Source: an uncultured Ruminococcus sp. (GTDB lineage Bacteria > Bacillota > Clostridia > Oscillospirales > Ruminococcaceae). Taken from it: a DNA stretch of 64,000 bases. The notes below the pieces were generated by a model that made no database searches, was not told where the DNA came from, and worked only from the letters and a program-made list of their open reading frames with translations. The position numbers and the translations under genes are program-made. The stretch spans positions 1-64,000 of the forward strand of contig UQQA01000001.1 of NCBI GenBank assembly GCA_900543105.1, given 5' to 3'. Below are positions 26,805-36,008 of this stretch, piece after piece; within the stretch, counting starts at the first letter, position 1, and each line of letters opens with the position of its first letter.

Positions 26805-27924
26805 TAAACACGCAATTCTCTCGGCTTCAAGCAGTCATATTTGGATTTCTTGCCCACCGGCGGCTCAGCTTTGCGCTAAATTTCCCAACACCACCAGTGA
26901 ATATGCAATGGCGGGAACTGCAGCCCACATGCTTGCAGAACACAAGCTGAAAACTATGCTCGGAATGGAAACTACCGACCCTACCGAAAACCTCACCTCC
27001 TTTGATGAGGAAATGGATAACTGTACTTCCGATTACGCTGCATACGTTTCGAAGCAGGTCGAAAAGGCAAAATCAGCCTGTGAAGACCCTATCGTTTTGG
27101 TCGAACAACACCTTGATTTCTCCAAATGGGTTCCGGACGGGTTCGGCACCGGTGACTGCGTTATCGTTGCCGACGGCACCCTCTCCATAATTGACCTTAA
27201 ATACGGTAAAGGTGTGGAAGTTAATGCTGAAAACAATTCTCAACTTTTGCTTTATTCTCTCGGTGCTTTGGAGTTGTTTGACGGTATCTATGATATTGAT
27301 ACGATCAGCATGACCATATTCCAGCCCCGAAGGTATAACATCAGCACATACACAATTTCCAAGGATGAACTTCTCAGCTGGGCAGAAGTGGTTCTTGTTC
27401 CGGCAGCCAAACTTGCAGCTAAAGGTGAAGGTAATTTCAAAGCGGGAGAGCATTGTCGCTTCTGCAAGGTAAGGACAAACTGTCGTAAACGTGCAGAGTA
27501 CAATCTTGAACTTGCCAGATATGACTTTGAACCTCCGGCAATGCTTGATGATATTGAAATTGCCGCCATTCTTGCCAAAGCTGACGAACTCATATTTTGG
27601 GCAGCTGACGTTAAGGAATATGCTCTGCGTCAGGCTCTCAGCGGCGTTACATACGATGGCTTTAAAGTCGTTGAAGGACGTTCCAACCGCAAGTATACCG
27701 ATGAAAAAGCTGTCATTGATGCAGTAAAGTCCGCAGGATTTGACCCGTATGAGCATAGTATTCTCGGAATTACTGCTATGACCACACTTCTCGGAAAAAA
27801 GAAATTCAACGAACTGCTCGGTGGACTTATCGAAAAGCCACAGGGCAAGCCAACATTAGTTCCTTTGTCTGACAAACGTCCGGCAATCAATACAGCAAAT
27901 GATGATTTCAAGGAGGAAAACTAA
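26797..27924 (+). CDS. DUF2800 protein, RecB/Cas4-like nuclease
   Basis: 375 aa from ATG 26797, preceded by GGAGGTG and overlapping the previous gene by eight bases. DUF2800 proteins are PD-(D/E)XK nucleases of phage recombination and replication modules. The nuclease core is seen as 'DGFGTGDCVIVADG', 'SIIDLKYGKG' and 'NSQLLLY', and a Cys set CRFCKVRTNCRKRAEYN near residue 225 could hold an Fe-S cluster. The partner DUF2815 gene follows after two bases. Confidence 0.9.
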   Translation: MPDKHAILSASSSHIWISCPPAAQLCAKFPNTTSEYAMAGTAAHMLAEHKLKTMLGMETTDPTENLTSFDEEMDNCTSDYAAYVSKQVEKAKSACEDPIVLVEQHLDFSKWVPDGFGTGDCVIVADGTLSIIDLKYGKGVEVNAENNSQLLLYSLGALELFDGIYDIDTISMTIFQPRRYNISTYTISKDELLSWAEVVLVPAAKLAAKGEGNFKAGEHCRFCKVRTNCRKRAEYNLELARYDFEPPAMLDDIEIAAILAKADELIFWAADVKEYALRQALSGVTYDGFKVVEGRSNRKYTDEKAVIDAVKSAGFDPYEHSILGITAMTTLLGKKKFNELLGGLIEKPQGKPTLVPLSDKRPAINTANDDFKEEN

Positions 27925-27926
27925 CT

Positions 27927-28484
27927 ATGAGTAAAATTGCAAATCCTACAAAGGTAATTACAGGTCCTAAGACAAGGTGGAGTTATGCAAACGTATGGGA
28001 CGCAAAGTCCATCAACGGCGGCACTCCCAAGTACAGCGTTTCACTTATCATTCCAAAGTCCGATGTTAAGACCGTAGCAAAGATCAATGCAGCTATTGAG
28101 GCTGCATACACCGAGGGTGAATCCAAGCTTAAGGGAAACGGCCGCACTGTTCCTGCACTCTCTGCTATCAAGACCCCTCTCCGTGACGGTGATGTTGAGC
28201 GTCCCGATGACCCCGCTTATGCTAACAGTTATTTTATTAACGCAAACTCTGCAACTGCCCCCGGCATCGTCGATGCTGACTGCAATACTATTCTTGAACG
28301 CAGCGAAGTTTACAGTGGCGTGTACGGCAGAGCGTCTATCAGCCTTTATGCTTTTAATTCTAACGGCAACAGGGGTATCGCTTGCGGACTTAACAACCTT
28401 CAGAAGATTGCAGACGGTGAACCTTTAGGTGGCAGATCTCGTGCAGAGGACGATTTTGCTGCCGATGATGATTTCCTTGCGTGA
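27927..28484 (+). CDS. DUF2815 protein, single-stranded DNA-binding-like
   Basis: 185 aa. The DUF2815 signature is present: 'TRWSYANVWDAK', 'PKYSVSLIIPKSD' and 'GVYGRASISLYAF', ending in a highly acidic tail like those of SSB proteins. The family has an OB-like fold and is thought to bind single-stranded DNA made during phage replication. It always travels with DUF2800, as here. Confidence 0.9.
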   Translation: MSKIANPTKVITGPKTRWSYANVWDAKSINGGTPKYSVSLIIPKSDVKTVAKINAAIEAAYTEGESKLKGNGRTVPALSAIKTPLRDGDVERPDDPAYANSYFINANSATAPGIVDADCNTILERSEVYSGVYGRASISLYAFNSNGNRGIACGLNNLQKIADGEPLGGRSRAEDDFAADDDFLA

Positions 28485-28492
28485 GGTGCTTT

Positions 28493-28630
28493 ATGACAGA
28501 TTTTCAGAATTTTATGCTTATGTTTTGCTTCGGTATCTCGGTAGGTGCGGTAATCGGAAATATAGTGATTTTTATTGATGTGTTGAGAGAGTATTTCAAG
28601 CATCGCAAGCGTTCAGGAAAAGATACGTGA
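28493..28630 (+). CDS. 45-aa single-pass membrane peptide
   Basis: ATG at 28493 with GAGGTGCTTT before it gives 45 residues ending at 28630. Residues 8-31 form one hydrophobic segment ('MLMFCFGISVGAVIGNIVIF'), followed by a basic tail (FKHRKRSGK). Small proteins of this kind are frequent between the SSB-like gene and the polymerase in such prophages. Function unknown. Confidence 0.55.
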   Translation: MTDFQNFMLMFCFGISVGAVIGNIVIFIDVLREYFKHRKRSGKDT

Positions 28631-28679
28631 TCCGTGAGGGCGGTGGCATCTGCTGCCGCCCTTTTCTGAGGTGAAAACT

Positions 28680-30629
28680 ATGAAAAAAATCAAATCTATG
28701 TCTATTGACCTTGAAACATTCAGTGATGTTGACCTTTCCAAGTGCGGTGTGTACAGATATGCTGAATCTCCCGCTTTTGAGATACTTCTTTTTGCTGTTT
28801 CAATAAATTGCGGCGAAGTCGTGGTTTATGATTTGGCGCAGGGTGATACGATTCCCGAGGATATTATTGCTGCTTTGACGGACAATACCGTTATTAAATG
28901 GGCGTTCAATGCCTCTTTTGAGAGAGTGTGTCTGTCGAGATACCTTGGCTTGCCCTACGGAGAGTATCTTGAACCGTCATCGTGGAGATGCTCTATGATA
29001 TGGGTTGCATACATGGGACTTCCGCTTTCCCTTGCAGGTTCGGGAGCAGTTCTCGGTTTATCTGAACAGAAATTAAAGGAATGCAAAGACCTCATAAGAT
29101 ACTTCTGTATTCCTTGCGCACCCACAAAGGCAAATGATGGGAGAACAAGAAATCTTCCTGTTCATGCTCCCGAAAAATGGGAACTTTTCAAGGCATATAA
29201 CAAGCGTGACGTTGAAGTTGAAATGTCTATTCAAGATAAACTTCGTAAGTTTCCCGTTCCGAATTTTGTATGGAAAGAATACTGCCTTGACCAGCAGATT
29301 AACGACCGTGGGATTGCTCTTGATATGGCGGTTGTGAATAATGCAATACTTTTTGACGAGTGTTCAAAGGCTTTTCTTTCTGCGAAAATGCAGGAACTTA
29401 CCTCTCTTGATAACCCGAATTCCGTTTCTCAGATGAAACAATGGCTTTCGGAAAATGGTCTGAATACCGATACTCTCGGTAAAAAGGCTGTTGCGGAACT
29501 TATAAAAACTGCACCGAAATCTCTTGCAGATGTACTGGAACTCCGCAAAAAGCTGGCGAAATCCTCAGTAAAGAAGTATCAGGCAATGAAAAATGCTGTT
29601 TGCTCCGACGGACGCGCACACGGAATGTTTCAGTTCTACGGTGCAAACCGCAGCGGTAGGTGGGCAGGGCGGCTTATTCAGCTGCAAAATCTTCCGCAGA
29701 ACCATATTTCAGACCTCGAACAGGCTCGTGAACTTGTGAACAGCGGGAACTACACTGCTATGGAATTGCTCTATGATGATATTCCAGACACGCTTTCTCA
29801 GCTTATACGCACGGCATTTGTGCCGAAAACGGGTATGAAATTCATTGTTTCGGACTTTTCGGCTATCGAAGCAAGAGTTCTGTCATGGTTTGCCGGAGAA
29901 CAATGGCGTCTTGATGTATTTACGAAAGGCGGCGATATCTATTGTGCGTCTGCATCGCAGATGTTTCGTGTACCCGTTGAGAAACATGGGGTCAACGGGC
30001 ATCTTCGTCAGAAAGGCAAAATAGCCGAACTTGCGTTGGGTTATGGCGGTTCTGTCGGCGCTTTGAAATCAATGGGCGCATTGGAGATGGGACTTTCGGA
30101 GGACGAGCTTCAGCCGCTTGTTGATATGTGGCGCAGTTCCAATCCAAACATAGTGAATTTTTGGTGGGCAGTCGACCGCTGCGTCAAACAGACGATAAAA
30201 GAGCGTATTCCTGCTGAAACACATGGGATAAAATTCTCATACCAAAGCGGAATGTTATTTATTACGCTCCCGAGCGACAGAAGGCTTTCATACGTTAAAC
30301 CCCGCATTGGAGAAAACATATTCGGCGGTGAGTCTGTTACCTATGAAGGTGTGGGTTCAACAAAGAAATGGGAGCGTATCGAAAGCTACGGTCCTAAGTT
30401 CGTGGAGAATATTATTCAGGCTGTCAGCAGAGATATACTGTGCTACGCTATGAAAGATCTCAAAGATTACAGAATATGCGGTCACGTTCACGATGAACTT
30501 ATCATTGAATGTCCTACTGATACAAATCTGTCCGATATATGCGAAATGATGGGCAGAACTCCGCCTTGGGCAAAAGGACTTCCGCTTCGTGCAGACGGCT
30601 ACGAATGTGAATTTTACAAAAAAGATTGA
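28680..30629 (+). CDS. Phage family A DNA polymerase
   Basis: 649 aa from ATG 28680 (GAGGTG six bases before). Replicates the phage genome. The 3'-5' exonuclease domain starts with 'SIDLETFSDVDL' (catalytic Asp and Glu). Polymerase motif A is 'VSDFSAIEARVLSW', motif B includes 'RQKGKIAELALGYGG' and motif C is VHDELIIE near the end. Length and layout are like the compact T7-like or clostridial phage enzymes, with no 5'-3' exonuclease. Confidence 0.95.
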   Translation: MKKIKSMSIDLETFSDVDLSKCGVYRYAESPAFEILLFAVSINCGEVVVYDLAQGDTIPEDIIAALTDNTVIKWAFNASFERVCLSRYLGLPYGEYLEPSSWRCSMIWVAYMGLPLSLAGSGAVLGLSEQKLKECKDLIRYFCIPCAPTKANDGRTRNLPVHAPEKWELFKAYNKRDVEVEMSIQDKLRKFPVPNFVWKEYCLDQQINDRGIALDMAVVNNAILFDECSKAFLSAKMQELTSLDNPNSVSQMKQWLSENGLNTDTLGKKAVAELIKTAPKSLADVLELRKKLAKSSVKKYQAMKNAVCSDGRAHGMFQFYGANRSGRWAGRLIQLQNLPQNHISDLEQARELVNSGNYTAMELLYDDIPDTLSQLIRTAFVPKTGMKFIVSDFSAIEARVLSWFAGEQWRLDVFTKGGDIYCASASQMFRVPVEKHGVNGHLRQKGKIAELALGYGGSVGALKSMGALEMGLSEDELQPLVDMWRSSNPNIVNFWWAVDRCVKQTIKERIPAETHGIKFSYQSGMLFITLPSDRRLSYVKPRIGENIFGGESVTYEGVGSTKKWERIESYGPKFVENIIQAVSRDILCYAMKDLKDYRICGHVHDELIIECPTDTNLSDICEMMGRTPPWAKGLPLRADGYECEFYKKD

Positions 30630-30644
30630 AAGGAGTGCTTTTTG

Positions 30645-32891
30645 ATGTTCACTATTTACAGTTCCGATGTTATTGGCAATCCGGCAAATTGTATCTATCC
30701 ACATGAGCAGAAAATACTCGATGAATCAACACTTAAGGCAGCAGTCAGCCATGATTATGTGTGTGCCAAGTACAAGAACAGCTACAGAAGCAATGATAAT
30801 TTTCTCGGCAGCGATTGCCTTACAGTTGACTGCGACAATGACCATTCAGAAAATTCGAAAGATTGGGTAACTCCCGATGATGTAAGGGCAGCTTTTCCGG
30901 ATGTGACCTTTGGTATCCATTACAGCAGAAATCACATGAAAGCCAAAGGCGGCAAACAGGCACGTCCGAAATTTCATGTGCTTTTCCCGATTGACTATAT
31001 TACAGACGCAGAATTATATAACACTATGAAGAAGCAGATTAACTTTCTCTTTCCTTTCTTCGATACAAAGGCTCTTGATGCTGCAAGATTCTTCTTCGGT
31101 ACAAATCCCGCTGATGTCGAAGTATATCAGGGGAGTATGAATCTTACCGAGTTCCTTGAAGATGATATCTTTGCCGAAGATATGCCGAACGGACAAGTTG
31201 CAGCTATACCCGAGGGACAGCGTAATGCGACTATGTCCCATTTTGCCGGACGTGTTATAAAACGCCTTGGAAATACAGATGAAGCATATCAGCAATTCTT
31301 GAAACAGGCTGAAAAGTGTGACCCTCCTCTTGAAAGCGATGAGTTGAATTCAATATGGAACAGCGCAGTAAAATTCGGCAAAAAGGTATCCAAGCAGGCA
31401 GGATATATTCCTCCCGAGCAGTACAATGCTGATATGAAGCTGAAACCCGATGATTATTCCGATATCGGACAGGCTAAGGTTCTCTCCCGTGAATACAGCG
31501 GAGAACTTGTTTTTACCGATGCTACGGATTTTATGCGTTATGACGGGATCCGTTGGGCGGAATCAAAGCAGCTTGCAGTCAGCGCTTGCGAGGATTTCCT
31601 CGACAAACAGCTTACAGAAGCTAAGTTTGCCATTGAAAAGGCTGAAAATGCCCTCGTAAAATCCGGCATTGATAAGGACGCTGTTATGGCAGGCGGCAAG
31701 GAACTGCAAAAGGCAATAAACGAAAACAGCGAAAAAGCCTTTGCAGAATATTCAGCTGCAGTTGCATACAAGGCGTTCGTTATGAAACGTAGGGATATGA
31801 AGTATATTATATCGGCATTACAGGCAGCAAAGCCTATGCTTCTGCGTGATATAAAGGATTTTGATTCGCAGGAATTTCTGCTGAATACACCTGCCGCTAC
31901 ATACGACCTGCGTACCGGTGAAAGCAACGAGCACTCTGCTTCTGACCTCATAACAAAAGTGACCGCTGTGTCGCCCGATGATGAAAATATGGATATATGG
32001 CTGGAGGCTGTAAAAAGCATTTTCTGCGGTGATACTGAGCTTATTGAGTACGTTCAGCAGATAGTCGGGCTGTCGGCAATAGGCAAGGTGTATTTGGAAG
32101 CTTTGATTATATCCTATGGCGAGGGCAGAAATGGTAAGTCTACGTTCTGGAACACTATTTCCCGTGTGCTTGGCTCGTACATCGGCAGTATATCTGCCGA
32201 TGCCCTCACAATGAAGTGCACTCGCAACGTTCGACCCGAGATGGCTGAACTTAAGGGAAAGCGGCTTGTTATTGCAGCGGAACTTGAAGAAGGTATGCGG
32301 CTGAATACCTCTGTGGTAAAGCAGCTGTGTTCGACCGATGAAGTTTCGGCAGAGAAGAAATATCGTGATCCTTTCAAATTTATCCCTACGCATACCCTCG
32401 TGCTGTACACAAACCATCTTCCAAGAGTCGGTGCAAATGACGAGGGCACTTGGCGTAGGCTTATAGTTATACCCTTCAATGCAAAAATTGAGGGTAAGTC
32501 CGACATCAAAAATTATGCAGATTTCCTTTTTGAAAAAGCAGGAGGAGCAGTGCTGTCATGGATTATCGAAGGCGCGAAGAAGGTCATCGAATATAATTTC
32601 AAGCTGACTATTCCGCAATGCGTAAGTGATGCCATCGAAAAGTACCGTGAGAATAACGACTGGCTTTCTATGTTCATCGAAGACTGCTGCGAGGTCGATG
32701 CGTCATATATACAGAAGTCGGGAGAGCTTTATCAGGAGTACCGTGCGTACTGTGCGAGAACCGGAGAATATACAAGGAGCACTACGGATTTTTACACAGG
32801 ACTTGATTCCGCAGGCTTTTCAAAGCGTAAAACAAAGACCGGTGTCATAGTCTACGGAATCCGCTTAAAATCAGACTTTATGGACGATTAA
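30645..32891 (+). CDS. Phage primase-helicase (PrimPol plus D5/SF3 helicase)
   Basis: 748 aa from ATG 30645 with AGGAGTG upstream. The N-terminal part looks like an archaeo-eukaryotic type primase ('LGSDCLTVDCDNDHSE' with the acidic pair, 'KARPKFHVLF'-like region). A primase C-terminal segment follows. From about residue 440 there is a D5_N region and an SF3 helicase with Walker A GEGRNGKSTFWN near residue 490 and 'KRLVIAAELEEG'. It would prime and unwind at the phage origin. Confidence 0.9.
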   Translation: MFTIYSSDVIGNPANCIYPHEQKILDESTLKAAVSHDYVCAKYKNSYRSNDNFLGSDCLTVDCDNDHSENSKDWVTPDDVRAAFPDVTFGIHYSRNHMKAKGGKQARPKFHVLFPIDYITDAELYNTMKKQINFLFPFFDTKALDAARFFFGTNPADVEVYQGSMNLTEFLEDDIFAEDMPNGQVAAIPEGQRNATMSHFAGRVIKRLGNTDEAYQQFLKQAEKCDPPLESDELNSIWNSAVKFGKKVSKQAGYIPPEQYNADMKLKPDDYSDIGQAKVLSREYSGELVFTDATDFMRYDGIRWAESKQLAVSACEDFLDKQLTEAKFAIEKAENALVKSGIDKDAVMAGGKELQKAINENSEKAFAEYSAAVAYKAFVMKRRDMKYIISALQAAKPMLLRDIKDFDSQEFLLNTPAATYDLRTGESNEHSASDLITKVTAVSPDDENMDIWLEAVKSIFCGDTELIEYVQQIVGLSAIGKVYLEALIISYGEGRNGKSTFWNTISRVLGSYIGSISADALTMKCTRNVRPEMAELKGKRLVIAAELEEGMRLNTSVVKQLCSTDEVSAEKKYRDPFKFIPTHTLVLYTNHLPRVGANDEGTWRRLIVIPFNAKIEGKSDIKNYADFLFEKAGGAVLSWIIEGAKKVIEYNFKLTIPQCVSDAIEKYRENNDWLSMFIEDCCEVDASYIQKSGELYQEYRAYCARTGEYTRSTTDFYTGLDSAGFSKRKTKTGVIVYGIRLKSDFMDD

Positions 32892-33028
32892 AACCATAAA
32901 GGTGACGGTCGGTGGAGGTTTGATTATAAACTCCCCTTTAGGGCTGAATTTTTATAAAAAATGCTCTATAAGAAAGTTTATGAAAAGAGTATCACCGACC
33001 ATCACCATTGACGATAAAGGAGCTGCAA

Positions 33029-33319
33029 ATGGGTGAAAAACAGATAGAACAAAAGCTTGTGAAAGCTGTCAAAGCAAAAGGAGGTCTGTGTCTGAAATTC
33101 GTGTCACCAAGTTTTGATGGAATGCCGGACAGATTGATACTCCTTCCTGTTGGCAAAATCGCCTTTGCCGAACTAAAAGCAACGGGCAAGAAACCAAGAC
33201 CTCTGCAGATAGCAAGACACAAAGCTTTGATGAACCTCGGATTTCGGGTATTCATCATTGACAGTGCAGAACAGATAAAGACAATACTTGATGAAATGAT
33301 TGGAGGAGATGCCAAATGA
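33029..33319 (+). CDS. VRR-NUC domain nuclease
   Basis: 96 aa from ATG 33029, with AAAGGAG before it; the upstream TTG is ignored. The PD-(D/E)XK-type VRR-NUC fold is shown by 'FDGMPDRLILLPVGKIAF' then 'AELKATGKKPRPLQ'. Small VRR-NUC proteins of phages may act as Holliday junction resolvases or structure-specific nucleases. Its end overlaps the next helicase gene (ATGA type), so the two are coupled. Confidence 0.9.
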   Translation: MGEKQIEQKLVKAVKAKGGLCLKFVSPSFDGMPDRLILLPVGKIAFAELKATGKKPRPLQIARHKALMNLGFRVFIIDSAEQIKTILDEMIGGDAK

Positions 33320-34659
33320 ATTTTATACCTCATAGCTATCAGCAGTATGCCATTGACTATATTGAAAGTCACAGCATTTCCGCAGTGCTTCTTGACATGG
33401 GACTTGGCAAAACAAGCATAACGCTGACAGCAATAAATGACCTGCTATTCGACAGCTTTGATGTACATAAGGTTCTGGTTGTTGCACCGCTGCGTGTGGC
33501 TCGTGACACATGGTCAGCTGAAATCGAAAAGTGGTCGCATCTTAAAGATCTGCGTTACAGCGTTGTGGTCGGCACAGAACGGGAAAGGCTCAAAGCTCTC
33601 AGTATTCCCGCAGACATCTACATCATCAACCGAGAGAATGTTCAGTGGCTTGTTGAGGACAGCGGTTTCTCTTTCGATTTCGATATGGCTGTTATTGACG
33701 AGTTGTCCTCTTTCAAGAACCACCAGTCAAAACGGTTCAAGGCTTTTATGAAGGTTCGTCCCAAGCTGAAACGCATAGTGGGTCTTACCGGTACTCCTGC
33801 CGGAAACGGCTTGATGGACTTGTACGCAGAGTTTCGTCTGCTTGATATGGGAGAAAGGCTTGGACGATTTATCAGCCAGTACCGTGATGCATACTTTCAG
33901 CCTGACAAACGAAATGGTATGATAATCTACAGCTACAAGCCGCTGCCTTATGCTGAACATCAGATTTATGACAGAATATCTGACATTACCATTTCGATGA
34001 AAGCCACCGACCACCTTAAAATGCCTGAACTGATAAATTCGGAGTACACTGTGCAGCTTACGGAAAAGCAAAAGGAAAAGTACGAAAAGCTGAAAAAGGA
34101 GCTTGTTCTTACTTCCGATGATAACGAAGTAACTGCCGCAAATGCTGCAGCACTTTCAAATAAGCTGTCACAGATGGCAAGCGGAGCAGTTTATTCCGAT
34201 GACGGCAGTATCGTTAAAGTACATGACGGTAAGCTTGACGCTTTGGAGGATATAATCGAAAGCATGAACGGAAAGCCGCTGCTTGTGGCTTACTGGTTCA
34301 AGCATGACCTTGAACGTATCAAGAAACGGTTTGATGTTCGAGAGATAAAGTCAAGCGAAGATATTTCCGATTGGAACAGCGGCAAAATTCCCGTTGCACT
34401 TATCCATCCTGCATCAGCAGGACACGGCTTGAATCTTCAGAGCGGTGGTTCAACACTTGTATGGTTTTCTTTACCATGGAGTTTGGAACTCTATCAGCAG
34501 ACGAACGCACGCCTTTGGAGACAGGGTCAGACATCAAACACGGTGGTAATACAGCACATAATCACCAAGGACACCATTGATGCAAAGATACTGAACGCAC
34601 TGAAAGCTAAGGACACAACACAGGCTGAGCTTATTTCAGCTGTTAAGACATGCTTATGA
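33316..34659 (+). CDS. SNF2-type DNA helicase/translocase
   Basis: 447 aa. SF2 motifs in order: 'LDMGLGKTSITL' (motif I, near residue 28), 'VVAPLRVARDTW' (Ia), 'AVIDELSSFKNH' (II), 'IVGLTGTPAGNG' (III), 'LLVAYWFKHDLERI' (IV) and 'TNARLWRQGQTSNTV' (VI). Small SNF2 helicases of this kind are standard in clostridial siphovirus replication modules, paired with VRR-NUC. Likely helps recombination-dependent replication. Confidence 0.93.
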   Translation: MNFIPHSYQQYAIDYIESHSISAVLLDMGLGKTSITLTAINDLLFDSFDVHKVLVVAPLRVARDTWSAEIEKWSHLKDLRYSVVVGTERERLKALSIPADIYIINRENVQWLVEDSGFSFDFDMAVIDELSSFKNHQSKRFKAFMKVRPKLKRIVGLTGTPAGNGLMDLYAEFRLLDMGERLGRFISQYRDAYFQPDKRNGMIIYSYKPLPYAEHQIYDRISDITISMKATDHLKMPELINSEYTVQLTEKQKEKYEKLKKELVLTSDDNEVTAANAAALSNKLSQMASGAVYSDDGSIVKVHDGKLDALEDIIESMNGKPLLVAYWFKHDLERIKKRFDVREIKSSEDISDWNSGKIPVALIHPASAGHGLNLQSGGSTLVWFSLPWSLELYQQTNARLWRQGQTSNTVVIQHIITKDTIDAKILNALKAKDTTQAELISAVKTCL

Positions 34660-34677
34660 TTTACGGAGGTGTAGAAT

Positions 34678-35085
34678 ATGACCGCAAAGGATTATTTATT
34701 GCAAGCACGTTTTCTTGATGACCGCATCAATTCCAAGACTCAGCAGATTGCGTCACTCAACGAGCTTGCTGCAAAATGCACCACAACCTTTTCCGATATG
34801 CCGAGAAACCCCAATCGGGGACATTCCCGTGTCGAAGACTGCGTCATAAAAATCGTTGATTTGGAAGACAGCATTAAAAAGGATATTGAAAAGCTTGTGG
34901 ATTTGAAGAAAGAGATAATGGGCGTAATCAAGGCTGTGCCGAATGTTGAATATCAGACTCTCCTTGAAAAACGTTACCTCTGCTTTATAACTTGGGAGCA
35001 GATTGCGGTGGATATGAATTACTCCATGCAGCACATACATCGTATGCACAGCGCTGCATTGAAAGAAATTGTTGTGCCGGAGTAA
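34678..35085 (+). CDS. DUF1492 regulator, sigma region 4-like
   Basis: 135 aa. An N-terminal coiled coil (residues about 10-95) precedes a sigma region 4-like helix-turn-helix ('LEKRYLCFITWEQIAVDM'). DUF1492 proteins lie just before the packaging genes in Firmicute prophages and are thought to act like ArpU, controlling late genes. GGAGGTGTAGAAT precedes the ATG. A hairpin terminator follows at 35151. Confidence 0.85.
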   Translation: MTAKDYLLQARFLDDRINSKTQQIASLNELAAKCTTTFSDMPRNPNRGHSRVEDCVIKIVDLEDSIKKDIEKLVDLKKEIMGVIKAVPNVEYQTLLEKRYLCFITWEQIAVDMNYSMQHIHRMHSAALKEIVVPE

Positions 35086-35150
35086 CATGAGAGTAAATGT
35101 GATAGAATGAGATTGCCGATATATGTTATTATTATGATAGCAAAGAATAC

Positions 35151-35184
35151 AGAAAGCCATGTAGGAAAAACCTGCGTGGCTTTT
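35151..35184 (+). terminator. Hairpin between DUF1492 and HNH genes
   Basis: AAAGCCATGTAGG pairs with CCTGCGTGGCTTT around AAAAA, followed by TTCCTAT. First of four hairpins in the prophage with the same tail (see 41591, 44470, 50521). Confidence 0.65.
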
Positions 35185-35208
35185 CCTATACCAAAGGAGA
35201 TGAACCCA

Positions 35209-35559
35209 ATGCCCAGACGACCGCAGCGACCGTGTTCCTATCCCGGCTGTCCGAATTTATGTGACGGGCAGTATTGCGAGAAACATAAAACCGAAGCACG
35301 GAGGAAGTACGATAAGTATGAGCGCCCCGCTGATATAAACAAAAAGTACGGCCGTACCTGGAAGCGTATCCGTGACATATATGCCGAAGAGCATCCTTTG
35401 TGTGAGATGTGCTTACAAAACGGGCGGCTGACACCTGTGGAGGAAGTTCATCATATCAAGCCCCTCTCTCAGGGCGGCACACACTCAAAGGATAATCTTA
35501 TGAGCCTATGTCAGTCTTGTCATACGAAAATCCACCACGATATTGGTGACCGAAAATAA
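35209..35559 (+). CDS. HNH endonuclease
   Basis: 116 aa from ATG 35209 with AAAGGAG upstream. Four zinc cysteines at the N-terminus (CSYPGCPNLCDGQYC) and the C-terminal HNH core, 'EVHHIKPLSQGGTH', 'DNLMSLCQSCHTKIHH'. HNH proteins next to terminase genes in HK97-type phages assist packaging by nicking or cutting DNA together with the large terminase. Here it is followed by the P27-type small terminase, the usual order. Confidence 0.93.
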   Translation: MPRRPQRPCSYPGCPNLCDGQYCEKHKTEARRKYDKYERPADINKKYGRTWKRIRDIYAEEHPLCEMCLQNGRLTPVEEVHHIKPLSQGGTHSKDNLMSLCQSCHTKIHHDIGDRK

Positions 35560-35560
35560 A

Positions 35561-35889
35561 GGACTACCCGCATGAAGGTAGTCCAAAATGTATGGCGGAG
35601 CGGACAGGATTCGAACCCATCGCAGCACGCTTGTAACGTTATTACCATTTTCATAGATTTCACAGACATACTTGATCACTCCGCGTGTACCGCACCAAAC
35701 CGTGTTGTTTCTGTTTTCCATAATCTTTTCATCTCCTTCAAAATAAGTCAAAACAGCAATAAGCGTTTGTACAAATGTTAAAAGGAGTGTTATTACATCA
35801 ATCGGAAATCTGGATGCAAGGAAAAGGGCAATAGCGATTACCAACTATTTAATTATAATTATTATATCACTTTTTCTATGATTTGTCAA
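35561..35889 (-). other. Minus-strand transcription unit ending in a tRNA 3'-half and a terminator
   Basis: On the minus strand TTGACA (35884-35889), 17 bases, TATAAT (35861-35866) is a perfect promoter. The transcript of about 290 nt ends in GGACTACC/GGTAGTCC plus a T-rich tail (35561-35584). Just before the terminator the segment at 35592-35625 reads as a T-arm (GGGTTCGAATCC), a seven-base acceptor strand CCGCTCC, discriminator G and CCA, so it is the 3' half of a tRNA. No matching 5' half is found. A frame from 35844 starts with a hydrophobic stretch, so a small toxin-like peptide is also possible. Confidence 0.5.
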
Positions 35890-36008
35890 TTTTTAGACCG
35901 GTAGGGGCGGTCAAATCTCTGTACCTATCATATCGGGCAACGGCGTGGGGTTTCGTGTGTAAAAATAGGGGTTCAAACGGGGTATTAAACCCCTTGCTCA
36001 AAAACGAG

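Noticed and set aside
35572..35781. 69-codon plus-strand frame with 'WRSGQDSNP'
   Set aside because: This peptide is the usual false translation of a tRNA T-arm complement; the signal belongs to the minus-strand tRNA fragment.
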